From the NCBI RefSeq assembly GCF_001579805.1, contig NZ_CP014546.1:4774001-4838000 (forward strand): 64,000 nucleotides of DNA, read 5' to 3'. This document shows positions 1-8,976 of this stretch, one piece after another. The DNA is from Pseudomonas azotoformans. GTDB lineage: Bacteria > Pseudomonadota > Gammaproteobacteria > Pseudomonadales > Pseudomonadaceae. Numbering within the stretch: position 1 is the first letter of the stretch; each line of letters begins with the position of its first letter. The position numbers and the translations under genes were made by a program. Below the pieces are notes generated by a model. That model saw nothing but the letters and a program-made list of their open reading frames with translations, ran no database searches and was not told where the DNA came from.

Positions 1-534
1 GGGCCGCAGGCCACCGGCCAGGCGCCCGAGAATGTCCAGCAGCGGGTAAGCCACCTGGCTGTTGCAGGCCGCGTCGATGTACGCCAGCCCTTGCTGCTCG
101 CGCAGGTACCCGGCCACCGCCAGAAAACGCCGGATCGCGAGGATGTTCGGGTACAGCGTGTTCACCGCGTAGGCTGCCTGGCCTTGACGCGCGGCCTGCA
201 TGCACGCCGCGATTTCGCGGTGGTGCACCGGGTGTTCCTGCAGCACGTGGATGCCGCGTCGCAGCAGGTGCTGGGCCAGCTCGCTGCCGGCGCCGCCGGT
301 GGCGCCGGAGCGCACCACCACGCAGGCGATGTCGACGTCGTCCGGCACTTGCTCGACAGCCTCGTACAACGGCACGCCATAGTGCGCGGCGCAGGCGCGC
401 GAGTAAGCATTGCCGCGTGACAGGATGCCCACCAGTTCATAGTCGGCCTGGGCGCGTGCCACCGCTTGCAGGTAGATACGGCCAAATGCAGTGCCGGCGA
501 CGATCACGCGTTTACGTGCAGTCGGGCGGCTCAT
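1..534 (-). CDS. Thiazolinyl imine reductase, PchG/Irp3/YbtU family (C-terminus cut by window edge)
   Basis: The first 178 codons are present; the rest lies beyond position 1. The protein should reduce one thiazoline (or oxazoline) imine on the NRPS-bound intermediate to a thiazolidine with NADPH, in the cytoplasm. The N-terminus has the family Rossmann start (VIVAGTAFGRIYLQ, residues 10-23), then CVVVRSGATGGAG (71-83) and QEHPVH (99-104). His101 and Tyr128 fall at the numbers I recall for the proposed general-acid residues of Irp3. The ATG at 534 overlaps the P450 stop by four bases (ATGA), so it is translationally coupled as a later gene of the metallophore operon. Its presence predicts at least one reduced ring in the product. 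Family assignment is confident from sequence recall; ring choice is not known. Confidence 0.88.
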   Translation of the reverse strand, partial: MSRPTARKRVIVAGTAFGRIYLQAVARAQADYELVGILSRGNAYSRACAAHYGVPLYEAVEQVPDDVDIACVVVRSGATGGAGSELAQHLLRRGIHVLQEHPVHHREIAACMQAARQGQAAYAVNTLYPNILAIRRFLAVAGYLREQQGLAYIDAACNSQVAYPLLDILGRLAGGLRP

Positions 535-1709
535 GACCAGGTCACCGGCAGGCAGTGGGCGCCGCGAAAGAATGTGGCGGTTTTCCATTGCACGTCGCCG
601 CAGCGCTGCAGGCTGGGCAGGCGCACCACCAGGGCGTGCAGCGCCTCCTGCAATTCGACCCGCGCCAGGGCTGAGCCGATGCAGTGATGCAGGCCGTGGC
701 CAAAGCCGAAATGGCCGCTGGCATCCCGTTGCAGGTCCAGCGCCTGTGGGTTTTCAAAGCGGGCCGGGTCATGGTTGGCGGCGCCGATCGAGGCGAACAC
801 CGCGTCGCCCTGGCGCACCAGGGTTTCACCGACCTGAATGTCTTCCAGCGCGTAGTGCACAAACATCGCCGCCGAGGCCAGCGGGATGTAGCGCAGCAGC
901 TCTTCGACCGCCTGCGGTATCTGCTCGGGATCGGCCTTGAGCTGTTGCCACTGCGCGGGGTTGTCCAACAGCACCTGGATAAAGTTGGGGATCTGCGAGG
1001 CACTGCCTTCGTAACCGGCGACCAGGATCGCAATGCACAACAGCAGCAATTGCTCCTCGTTGAGGGACTCGCCTTTTTCGTCGGCTTGGGTCAGGGCGGT
1101 CATGAAGTCATCGCGTGGTTCGCGTCGACGTTCGGCCACCAGGTTTTTGATGTATGCGGCCAGCTCGCCCAGATGACGCTGAGTCTGATCCGCGTCTTCA
1201 GGGCGGGTCGACAGCAGGGAGTCGTTCCACACCTTGAAACGGTCACGGTCCTGCACCGGCACACCCAGCAGTTCGCAGATCAGCGCCAGGGGCAACGGCA
1301 GGGCGTAGTCGTTGACCAGATCAGCCGGCGGGCCGGCGGCGAGCATGCGGTCGATCAACTGATGGGCGTAGTCGCGGGCGTGGGGGCGCAGGGCTTCGAC
1401 GCGGCGACGGGTGAAAGCCTGGGCGGCGCGCGAGCGAATCCGCGTGAGTTGCGGCGGGTCCATCATCACGATGCCGCCGGCGATGCGTGGGAAGGCACGC
1501 GGGCTATCGTCGCGACGAAACGCCTCGCTGCGGCTGAAGCGCCGGTCGCCGAGTACCAGGCGCACATCGTCATAGCGAGTGGCAAGCCAGGCCGGGGCGC
1601 CGATGGGCATTTGGATGCGCAACAGCCCCGGTGCCTGCTGGGCATGGCGATAGGGTTCCGCCAGCTTGAGGTCGGTGAAGCGGTTGAACGGGTAGGCCAG
1701 CGGGGTCAT
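531..1709 (-). CDS. Cytochrome P450 tailoring enzyme of the metallophore operon
   Basis: A 392-aa class I bacterial P450. It has the haem loop FGFGHGLHHCIG with thiolate Cys343 and a K-helix ExxR (EELLRY). The I-helix reads AGYEGSAS (about residues 231-238) where most P450s have AGxE/D-T-T. The conserved acid is there (Glu234), but the oxygen-activating Thr is Gly235. There is no membrane anchor, so it is soluble and needs ferredoxin and reductase partners, not seen in the window. Start and stop overlap the neighbouring genes by four bases, so it belongs to the NRPS operon. Pyochelin and yersiniabactin loci lack a P450; to my knowledge the coelibactin locus of Streptomyces coelicolor has one. 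Hydroxylation, desaturation or aromatisation of the heterocyclic chain is plausible; the substrate is unknown. Confidence 0.92.
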   Translation of the reverse strand: MTPLAYPFNRFTDLKLAEPYRHAQQAPGLLRIQMPIGAPAWLATRYDDVRLVLGDRRFSRSEAFRRDDSPRAFPRIAGGIVMMDPPQLTRIRSRAAQAFTRRRVEALRPHARDYAHQLIDRMLAAGPPADLVNDYALPLPLALICELLGVPVQDRDRFKVWNDSLLSTRPEDADQTQRHLGELAAYIKNLVAERRREPRDDFMTALTQADEKGESLNEEQLLLLCIAILVAGYEGSASQIPNFIQVLLDNPAQWQQLKADPEQIPQAVEELLRYIPLASAAMFVHYALEDIQVGETLVRQGDAVFASIGAANHDPARFENPQALDLQRDASGHFGFGHGLHHCIGSALARVELQEALHALVVRLPSLQRCGDVQWKTATFFRGAHCLPVTWS

Positions 1710-3376
1710 GGCAAGTCCTTGGCAGTGCTGAGGTCGGGCAAATGGTCGAGCAGCTCAAGCTGCAATTCGGGGTCTTCCAGGTGGGCCACCAGTGCGGTGC
1801 GGCTCAGGCGTTCCGCCGGGACCTGGGCCACGAATACGCGATGGCCCAGGCGCGCCAGCGGGTGTGTGGCGACGGGCAGGCTGCGGTTGCCGTGGAATCC
1901 GGCTCGCGCCAATGCGCTTTGCCACTGCGACAGGTCGAGGAAGGTGGCGCTGCTGAGCTGGCGTTCGTCGCTGGCCTGGTTGAGCATGAAAGCCTGGGAA
2001 GCCATCACCCAGAACTCCTCCTGGGTCGGTTCGCTGAACACCAGCCAGCCACCCGGCTTGAGCAAAGCGAGCAGGGTGGCCAGGGAGCGCTCGGTGTCGC
2101 GGGCGGCATTCAGCACGCCCCCGGCGACGATCAAGTCCCAGCTCTGGCTGGGATAACCCTGGGCCAGGGCCGGGCGATCGATATCGAACACGCCGTGACG
2201 CACCCATGGCCAGTCCTTGAGCCGCTCGGCAGTTTGCTCGCTGAAGTAGCGCGACACGTCGGTGCACAGATAGTCCACGCTGGCATTCGCCAAGACGGGC
2301 AACACCGCTTGGGTGGTGGACCCGGTGCCGGCGCCGACTTCCAGCACGCGCAGCGGCACATCGGCCGGCTGGCGTGCGGCCCAGGCGCCGATCCAGTGCG
2401 CGACGGCGCGGTGTTGGTATTGCGCTGCGAGGCTCTCGCGATACAGCGCCGCCGCGCGTTCGGTGCGGCCTTCGGGAAACAACAGGTGCACTGCCGCAGA
2501 CTCGCCACGCATCAACGACGGCAACTGCCGCGCATTCTCCCGCGCGTAGTCGAGGGTGCCGTTGCCGCCGGTATTGCGCGCCCAGTCCACGCTCAACTGC
2601 GCCCAAATACCTTCCAGGGCGATATCGCTCCAGGCATTCGCGTCGAGGGTGGGTAGCAATCGATCGGCGACGCGTCGCAACAGGCCTTGGGCTTGCAGCA
2701 CATCCAGCCAGCGCGCGATCAACGGCCGGTGGCCAGGGGCAATACCCGCCCGTGCCAAGCTGTGGGCCACGTCATTGAGCGGTGCCGGCAGCAACCCACA
2801 CTGCTCAAGCCCATTGAGCATGGAGAGGAGCGCGGCGTGACCCAGTCGATCATTGAGTCGCACCGACTCCACCAGTTGCGCGGGTTCGAAGGCTTGGTCG
2901 AGGGCGGCCTCGGTTGCGGCCAGCTGATCGTCCACCGGCCTGCTCGGGCAAGGATGCGGCACCACGAACAGCGTCTGGCCGTGCAGCGCAACGGCACTGA
3001 CTTGAGGATGGCCCAAAGCGCGCTCACGCCAGCGTTGATGCGCCAGCTTGACGCTGGCCAAGTCGAGCCATTGCTCCGTGAAACCTTGCACGCGGCAATC
3101 GAGTTGCGCCGCTGCACGCTCCGCGAGCTGCCAGTCACCCGGGCGGTGGCTGACGAACAGCACCTGTTGCAGGTGGCTCAGATCACTCAAGGCCAGTGCG
3201 GGAAAATCCAGCAGGCGCTCCAACTGCTCGGCGCTCATCATCACCACAGCGGGGCACTGGCGCTCAAGCAAGGCCAGCAGCCGCGCGGGCGCCAACTGAT
3301 GAACGCCCAGGTCGGTAAACGCAGGCAGTTGCCAAGGCGCAGTGGGCAGGTCGATCAACAGGGTGTCGACGTTCAT
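1706..3376 (-). CDS. Stand-alone SAM methyltransferase with a decayed adenylation-domain front end
   Basis: A 556-aa protein. The start is placed at the ATG at 3376, which overlaps the upstream stop as ATGA; the frame stays open to 3445. The C-terminal half is a class I methyltransferase with the SAM loop LEVGAGTGSTT (about residues 345-355), like the MT domain inserted in the A domain of the 1818-aa NRPS of this operon. The N-terminal part is not a normal MT. It contains GDW (residues 80-82) after a short beta-strand, as in the LLSGDW box of the operon's Cys A domains, then a HPQVSAVAL segment matching the HPxVxSAVAL region of A subdomains. The Walker-like P-loop, the substrate pocket core and the A10 lysine are missing. 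It looks like an excised A-MT fragment whose A part decayed, now acting in trans, probably methylating the bound chain. Target atom unknown. Confidence 0.85.
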   Translation of the reverse strand: MNVDTLLIDLPTAPWQLPAFTDLGVHQLAPARLLALLERQCPAVVMMSAEQLERLLDFPALALSDLSHLQQVLFVSHRPGDWQLAERAAAQLDCRVQGFTEQWLDLASVKLAHQRWRERALGHPQVSAVALHGQTLFVVPHPCPSRPVDDQLAATEAALDQAFEPAQLVESVRLNDRLGHAALLSMLNGLEQCGLLPAPLNDVAHSLARAGIAPGHRPLIARWLDVLQAQGLLRRVADRLLPTLDANAWSDIALEGIWAQLSVDWARNTGGNGTLDYARENARQLPSLMRGESAAVHLLFPEGRTERAAALYRESLAAQYQHRAVAHWIGAWAARQPADVPLRVLEVGAGTGSTTQAVLPVLANASVDYLCTDVSRYFSEQTAERLKDWPWVRHGVFDIDRPALAQGYPSQSWDLIVAGGVLNAARDTERSLATLLALLKPGGWLVFSEPTQEEFWVMASQAFMLNQASDERQLSSATFLDLSQWQSALARAGFHGNRSLPVATHPLARLGHRVFVAQVPAERLSRTALVAHLEDPELQLELLDHLPDLSTAKDLP

Positions 3377-4407
3377 CGGGAAACTCCGGTGGCATGGAAC
3401 AGGCGTTGTCCGGCGGCGGCCAGCGGGTCGGTCGCGGCGGGCCATACGTCGAGCAACTCAAAGCCTGCGACGTACAAGGCCTGGCGCCAGGCGTCGGGGG
3501 GCATGAACACCTCATCGATGACCCGCAGCGGCGCGCCGGCTGGGGGTGAGAGCAACAGGTGCATGAAGGTCAGCATCGCCGGGTTGTCGGCGATGGATTC
3601 GCTGAACAGCAAGGTGCCGCCGTCGCGCAGGCAGGCGCGGATTCGCGACAGGCTGCGCGGCAGGTCGCAGGCGTTGTGCAGCACGTTGCCGGCGATCACC
3701 AAGTGCTGGCTGCGGGGCGCGATGCCTTGCTCGCTGAAGTCGCGGTCCAGGTCGAGCAGGTCGAATTGCATACCGGGCTCCAGGCGCAATTCGCGCCGAG
3801 CCACGCCGGTGAACAGTGAGCTGATATCAGTGAAGCGATAAGCTTTTTCACGGTCCTCCAAGGCTGCCAGTACGGCACGCGTGGTACAGCCGGCACCGCC
3901 GCCGAGCTCCAGCACCTGCAACACGTCGTCGGCGGCGCGGGTTTCCCGCGCACGGGCCGCGAGCACCTGGTTGATCGCGGCGGTAAAGTGGTTGTGCTGA
4001 TACGCACCGAGTACCGCCACCGGGTCCCCGGCGAGCACCAGCAACGGCGCCAGGGCGATGCGGTCGCGCAGCAACTCGGGCAGGCACTCGATGACCTGGG
4101 CATGGAGTTGCGCCATGCTCGGCGGGAAACCCAGCTCGGCATACAACCCTGGCAAATCGCCGAGGGCGGCTTGAGGCGGCGTGCCATTCCAGGCCAACCG
4201 CTCGCCGCCTACCTGCACGGCTGCGGTACGCGACAACGCTGCCAGCCAACGCCGCACAATCCAGGCGTGGCGCGGTGCGGTGCCGAGCGATTGGTTAAGC
4301 TGTTCGGCGGTTCGCCACACCTGCATCGGCAAGGCCTGGGTACGCAGGAGGACGTCGGCCATGACGCCCAGGCTCAGTTGTTCCAGTGCGTTAAGGGCGG
4401 TGTTCAT
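3373..4407 (-). CDS. Second stand-alone SAM-dependent methyltransferase of the metallophore operon
   Basis: A 344-aa protein, start taken at the ATG at 4407, which forms ATGA with the upstream reductase stop (an in-frame ATG two codons earlier is possible). The SAM-binding loop is LELGGGAGCTT (about residues 163-173), followed by an acidic strand end (FTDIS) and a VIAGNVLHNA motif like motif II/III of type 12 methyltransferases. Its N-terminal helical region has PRHAWIVRRWLAAL, nearly the same as PRHHWLVRRWLGAL in the embedded MT of the NRPS, so the two are paralogues. It is a cytoplasmic enzyme. Substrate not determinable; C-, N- or O-methylation of the aryl or heterocycle chain is possible. 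Confidence 0.87.
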   Translation of the reverse strand: MNTALNALEQLSLGVMADVLLRTQALPMQVWRTAEQLNQSLGTAPRHAWIVRRWLAALSRTAAVQVGGERLAWNGTPPQAALGDLPGLYAELGFPPSMAQLHAQVIECLPELLRDRIALAPLLVLAGDPVAVLGAYQHNHFTAAINQVLAARARETRAADDVLQVLELGGGAGCTTRAVLAALEDREKAYRFTDISSLFTGVARRELRLEPGMQFDLLDLDRDFSEQGIAPRSQHLVIAGNVLHNACDLPRSLSRIRACLRDGGTLLFSESIADNPAMLTFMHLLLSPPAGAPLRVIDEVFMPPDAWRQALYVAGFELLDVWPAATDPLAAAGQRLFHATGVSR

Positions 4408-5507
4408 AGGCAACCTTCTTCGGCGTGTTGCAGGTGTTCGAGCGGGTGGTCCAGCAGGGTCAGCGCGCGGATCGCCTGAGCACGTTGCAGGCGCTCAAGG
4501 CTGGCGGCGGGCGGCAACGCGTACGCGGCGTCATGGCAGCCGGGGCGGATTTCGCCTTCGAGCACACTCACCACCGTGACTGCCGCCATGGCGCCGGTCA
4601 GAGGCGCGTTGCCCGCGCCGTTGACGACCAGGCTGCGGGTGCACGTCTGGCCGTCGCGCAGTCCATCGAGTTGCAGCAACAACGTGACAAAGGGCGGCTG
4701 GCCACTGAGGTCCAACTGGCTGGCCGCGCATAAGCGTTGCACCGCTTCGGCACGCGGCAGGCTGTGCGCCTGGTCGAGCGCCTTGAGTACATGGCCGTCG
4801 GTCATCACGTTGAACCACTGGCCTGTTTCCAGGCGCAGGTCCCTGGCCAAGCGTTCGCCTTCCCGGTTCAAGTAGGGCAGCACATGCACCGGCCCGGGGA
4901 AACACGGCAACAGCACGTCGCGCCTGCGTCGCAGTGCGCGGCTGCAACGGCCGTTGTGCCAGGCCGCCAAGGGCTCGCTGGAGCCGTCTACCGCCCCTTG
5001 CAGGAAGTCGTCGGCGGCGACGGCCGTGAAGTGGTCACGCAGGCCAAAATAGCTGCTCAGCCCCAGCACGTGTGTGAACCCCTGCATCGCCAGCCAGCGT
5101 GGCAGCAGGCCGGTAAGGCCCGGTTGCAGGCCCGCACCAAGCACCGCGCTGCGCCCGCGCCATAAAGCCGGGTCGAGCTGGATATCGCCCGCGGCGTCGA
5201 CGTAATGCGCATCGGCGTTCAAAGCGGCCTGCGCGACACGGTCCGCCACGCGCCAGGCGGGGCCGGCGCAGTTGAGCAAGACGTCGCAGCCACGGGCGAA
5301 CCTGGCCAGGGCTGGCGTGTCGTTGAAATCCACGGCCGTCCATTGCAGGCGTGCTTCGGGCCATTGTTGCTGGAGCAGCGCCAGGCAGCGCGCGCCGTTG
5401 TGCGCGTCACGCCCGCCCAGGCGCAGGTCCTGCAGGCCCAGGCTTAACAAGGCCTGTGCGCTGGCCAGGCCGACGTCGCCACTGGCGCCCAGCACCCCGA
5501 TCAGCAT
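4404..5507 (-). CDS. Saccharopine-dehydrogenase-like NAD(P)-dependent reductase
   Basis: A 367-aa protein with an N-terminal Rossmann fold, GVLGASGDVGLASAQAL (residues 4-20), the GxxGxxG layout of the saccharopine dehydrogenase NADP-binding family. It is followed by CDVLLNCAGP, typical for these reductases, and later AGLQPGLTGLLPRWL. It is unrelated in sequence to the PchG-like reductase at the left edge, so the operon encodes two different reductases. It overlaps the ABC transporter upstream by seven bases and the methyltransferase downstream by four, so it is coupled to the pathway. It may reduce a second imine, a keto group or a released aldehyde; the sequence does not decide. No signal peptide, so cytoplasmic. 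Confidence 0.82.
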   Translation of the reverse strand: MLIGVLGASGDVGLASAQALLSLGLQDLRLGGRDAHNGARCLALLQQQWPEARLQWTAVDFNDTPALARFARGCDVLLNCAGPAWRVADRVAQAALNADAHYVDAAGDIQLDPALWRGRSAVLGAGLQPGLTGLLPRWLAMQGFTHVLGLSSYFGLRDHFTAVAADDFLQGAVDGSSEPLAAWHNGRCSRALRRRRDVLLPCFPGPVHVLPYLNREGERLARDLRLETGQWFNVMTDGHVLKALDQAHSLPRAEAVQRLCAASQLDLSGQPPFVTLLLQLDGLRDGQTCTRSLVVNGAGNAPLTGAMAAVTVVSVLEGEIRPGCHDAAYALPPAASLERLQRAQAIRALTLLDHPLEHLQHAEEGCL

Positions 5508-7246
5508 GGCTTGGCCTGCGCATTCAGGCGCCAGCCACCGGCGCGCTGACGGTCATGCCAGAACCCGGCGTAACGACCGTTGAGGCTGAGCAGGTGCGCG
5601 TGGGTGCCTGACTCCACCAGGCGACCTTCGTCCAGGACCAGGATCTGGTCGGCGGCCATGATGGTCGGCAAACGATGGGCGATCACCAGCACGGTCGAGT
5701 GTTGCATCAGGCGTTGAATCGCGGCCTGTACGAAGGCTTCGTTGTGCGGGTCGAGCGCGGCGGTCGCTTCGTCTAGCAGCACGATGGGCGCACGCTTGAG
5801 CAAGGCGCGCGCCAGGGACACGCGCTGGCGCTCACCGCCGGACAACGATGCGCCACCTTCGCCCACCGGTGTGTTCCAGCCTTGGGGCAGGCGGGCGACG
5901 ATTTCATCGACACCGGCCAGCCGTGCCGCTTCGGCGACGTCGCGGGCACTGGCGTCCGGGCTGCCTACGCGGATGTTCGCTTCGAGGCTGTCGTCGAACA
6001 GGTACACGTCCTGCATTACCAGCGACAGTTGCGCCATCAGCGCCGCGTTGGACAGCTCGCGCACGTCCACGCCGCCGACCTTGACGCTGCCCGCCGTCGT
6101 ATCGAAAAAGCGCATCAACAGGCGGGTGACGGTGGTCTTGCCCGAGCCCGACGCGCCGACAATCGCGGTCATCGAATGCGCCGGGGCGCTGAAGGTCAGG
6201 TCGCGCAGTACCGTCGGGCCACTCGGGTAGGCGAAGCTCACGTGTTCGAAAGCCAGGCTGCCGGGCGCTGACAGGGGCAGGCTGACGGCGGGTTCGGGCA
6301 ACGGCGGCTCACGCAGGATACTCACCAATTGATCCAGGTCGTTGCCGGCCATGCGCAACAGGCCGCTGCGTGCTGCCGCTTCGGCCAATGGCCCCACGAA
6401 CCGCGCTGCCAGGGCGAGCAGGGCCACCAACTGGATCGCATCAATTTCACCATGAGCCGCCATGGCAATGCCCACGCCGACCAGCAGCGCAAAGGCCAGT
6501 TGCACGGTCAAACCACCGGCGAGCAGCTTGGGAAAGGTCTGCGACAGCATCGAACCACCGGCCAGCTTTTGCGCCTGATTGGCGGCCTGCAAGGGCGCGT
6601 AGCCGTCCTGGGTGCGGCCAAATGCGCGCAGCACCTGCTGGTAGCGAGCGAACTCCACCACCCGGTTGCCGGCCAGGGTCGCGGCGGCTTCCACCCGCGC
6701 ATCGTTGCTGCCGATGGCGGCGGCTGACCAGTGATGGGTGAAGTAGATCAGCGGCGCACACAACACAGCCGTCAGGCCCAGGCGCCAGTCGAACACGAAC
6801 AGCGTCAGCGCCACGGTGGCCGGCACCACCACCCCGGACACTACCGGCCCCAGGTAATGGGCGAACAAACCGGTGACCATCAACGTGCCGCTGGTAGCGC
6901 TGCGTGACAGGCGCCCGACCTTTTCCGAGTTGAACCAGCCCAACGGCAGGCTGACCAGGTGCTGGCCGAGGCGATCATGCAAGGTTGTCAGCACCAGCAA
7001 GGCCAGGGCAAAGCCCTTCATGGCCTGCTGGTAGTGGGCGATGCAGGTCAGCACCACCATGGCCGCCAGGCCTGCCAGCCAGGCGCTGGCCGTGGGCAGG
7101 TCGCCGGCGAACAACGCGTGCAGGATCGGCACCAGCAGCGCCACGGCCAGGCCTTGCAGCACGGCGCTGGTCACCAGCCACGCCAGGTAACGGTAGAGGC
7201 GCGGGGCATGGGCCGGGCCCAGTAAGGTCACAAGGCTGTGAATCAT
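5501..7246 (-). CDS. ABC transporter, fused permease-ATPase half 2 (YbtQ/PchI-like)
   Basis: A 581-aa half-transporter. The start is placed at the ATG at 7246, where it forms ATGA with the stop of the partner gene. About six membrane segments occupy residues 20-300. The ATPase follows: Walker A GASGSGKTT, signature LSGGERQRVSLARALL, Walker B IVLLDEATAALD. With the gene just upstream it should form a heterodimer like YbtP/YbtQ or PchH/PchI. Those proteins have exporter-type folds but are linked to uptake of the iron-siderophore across the inner membrane in yersiniabactin and pyochelin systems. Whether this pair imports or exports cannot be told from sequence. It is coupled on both sides within the operon. 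Confidence 0.9.
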   Translation of the reverse strand: MIHSLVTLLGPAHAPRLYRYLAWLVTSAVLQGLAVALLVPILHALFAGDLPTASAWLAGLAAMVVLTCIAHYQQAMKGFALALLVLTTLHDRLGQHLVSLPLGWFNSEKVGRLSRSATSGTLMVTGLFAHYLGPVVSGVVVPATVALTLFVFDWRLGLTAVLCAPLIYFTHHWSAAAIGSNDARVEAAATLAGNRVVEFARYQQVLRAFGRTQDGYAPLQAANQAQKLAGGSMLSQTFPKLLAGGLTVQLAFALLVGVGIAMAAHGEIDAIQLVALLALAARFVGPLAEAAARSGLLRMAGNDLDQLVSILREPPLPEPAVSLPLSAPGSLAFEHVSFAYPSGPTVLRDLTFSAPAHSMTAIVGASGSGKTTVTRLLMRFFDTTAGSVKVGGVDVRELSNAALMAQLSLVMQDVYLFDDSLEANIRVGSPDASARDVAEAARLAGVDEIVARLPQGWNTPVGEGGASLSGGERQRVSLARALLKRAPIVLLDEATAALDPHNEAFVQAAIQRLMQHSTVLVIAHRLPTIMAADQILVLDEGRLVESGTHAHLLSLNGRYAGFWHDRQRAGGWRLNAQAKPC

Positions 7247-8976
7247 AGGGACATCTCCACGGCAGGGGTTTCGGTGCTGGCTCGCCACAGTCGGGCATAG
7301 GCGCCGTTGGCGTTCAGCAGGTGTTCATGGCGGCCGCTTTCCAGGACGCGGCCCTGGTCGAGAACGACGATCTGGTCGACGCCACTGATGCTCGACAGAC
7401 GATGGGCAATCACCAGCACCGTGCGGCCCCGTGCCAAGGCCGACAGCGCATCCTGGATCAATGCTTCGGACTCGGGATCGGCGTGGGAGGTGGCTTCATC
7501 GAGGATTAGCACCGGCGTGTCGGCCAGCAGGGTGCGGGCGATGGACACGCGCTGCGCCTCGCCCCCGGATAAGATCGCGTCTTCGCCAATCACCGATTGA
7601 TAACCCCGAGGCAGCGCCTGGATACGCGCATGGATTTGCGCCGAGCGTGCTGCCGCCTCGACCTCTGCATCGCTGGCATCCGGGCGGCCCAGGCGCAGGT
7701 TGTCGGCGACCGTGCCGTGCACCAGTTGTGCGTCCTGCAACACGAAACCCACGTGTTGATACAACTGGCGCGGGTCGATCTCGCGCACATCGGCGCCGCC
7801 CACGCAGATGCGGCCGGCGTTGACGTCATGAAAGCGCGGCACCAGCTTGGCCAGGGTCGACTTGCCCGCGCCGGACGCGCCGACCAATGCGGTCACGCTG
7901 CCGGCCGGGCAGTGCAGGTCGACGCCCTTGAGGATCAGGTGCTCGGCGTCGTAGCCGAACTGCACCTGTTCAAAGCGGATATCGCTGCCCTGGGGTTGGA
8001 CGCAGGCCTTGGGCGTAGGCAATTCCTCAACGTCCAGCAGCGCTTCGATGCGACCGGCTGCCGCCAGGGCCGTACGCTGGGCTGTGAGGCTCTGGTTGAT
8101 CACCAGCAGCGATTGCGGGATGACCACCGCCACCAGGGTTTCGGCGAACAGCTCCAGCGGTGTGATCCAACCGTGCGCCAGTAACAGGCAACCCACCCCC
8201 AGGCTCACCAGCAGGATCACCGGTACACTCAAGGCCATCGAGGAAAAGGCTTCCAGGCGCAGCAGCGGCTTGACCCAGCCGGCGTACTGCTCGCTGAACT
8301 GGTTGACCGCCTGCTGATAGCTGCGATGCGCCTGCCCGACCTGGCCGAACGCCTTGACCACGGCAATGCCGTGCACGAACTCGACAATCGCCGCGCTGAC
8401 CCGGGTCATGCTCTTGTCCAGCAACTGCATCTTGGCGCCAAAACCGCGCATCATCAGGGCGTAGGCCACCGCGTAGATGGGCAGTGTCAGCACCGCGAGC
8501 AGCGCCAGCCGCCAGTTCAACGTCGCCAGCCACAGCAGGCCCGCCAGCGGCGTGACGATGGCTGCGGTGAGCTCCACCGCATGGTGGGCGACCAAGTGGT
8601 GCAGGTCTTCGAGGTCGTCCTGCACCACCTTGCGCACGGCGCCGGAGGTGGTGTCGGTGTACCAGCCCAACGGCACGCGCCCGAGCTTGCGTACCATGGC
8701 TTCGCGCAAGCTCGATTGCAGCCGGTGGTCAGCCACATGGGTCAACCACAGCGCCACGCCACTGGCCATCCACCCCACACTCAGGGCGATCACCACCAGC
8801 GCGGCCCACAGCCATAGGGTCTTGCTGTCGGCGCTGCCGGCCAACAGTAATCGGCCCAGTTCGGTGAGGCCGATAAAGGGCACCAGGTTGACCAATGCGC
8901 CGAGGGCGGCGAACGCCACACCGAGGCGAATCAAGCGGTTGACCGGGCGTTTCAGGGTATCCAAGGCGGTGGTCAT
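7243..8976 (-). CDS. ABC transporter, fused permease-ATPase half 1 (YbtP/PchH-like)
   Basis: A 577-aa half-transporter with an N-terminal six-helix membrane domain (about 20-310) and a C-terminal ATPase: Walker A GASGAGKST, signature LSGGEAQRVSIARTLL, Walker B LILDEATSHADPES. The signature and the D-loop (SHAD rather than SALD) differ from its partner, suggesting an asymmetric heterodimer. The ATG at 8976 overlaps the stop of the terminal NRPS by four bases. Its position right after the NRPS genes supports a role in moving the metallophore or its metal complex across the inner membrane. Confidence 0.9.
   Translation of the reverse strand: MTTALDTLKRPVNRLIRLGVAFAALGALVNLVPFIGLTELGRLLLAGSADSKTLWLWAALVVIALSVGWMASGVALWLTHVADHRLQSSLREAMVRKLGRVPLGWYTDTTSGAVRKVVQDDLEDLHHLVAHHAVELTAAIVTPLAGLLWLATLNWRLALLAVLTLPIYAVAYALMMRGFGAKMQLLDKSMTRVSAAIVEFVHGIAVVKAFGQVGQAHRSYQQAVNQFSEQYAGWVKPLLRLEAFSSMALSVPVILLVSLGVGCLLLAHGWITPLELFAETLVAVVIPQSLLVINQSLTAQRTALAAAGRIEALLDVEELPTPKACVQPQGSDIRFEQVQFGYDAEHLILKGVDLHCPAGSVTALVGASGAGKSTLAKLVPRFHDVNAGRICVGGADVREIDPRQLYQHVGFVLQDAQLVHGTVADNLRLGRPDASDAEVEAAARSAQIHARIQALPRGYQSVIGEDAILSGGEAQRVSIARTLLADTPVLILDEATSHADPESEALIQDALSALARGRTVLVIAHRLSSISGVDQIVVLDQGRVLESGRHEHLLNANGAYARLWRASTETPAVEMSL

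Noticed and set aside
684..2156. 490-aa plus-strand open frame opposite the P450 and methyltransferase genes
   Set aside because: It is the mirror of well-supported minus-strand genes in GC-rich DNA. The translation has no family motifs and is rich in Gly, Gln and Arg, as shadows are.
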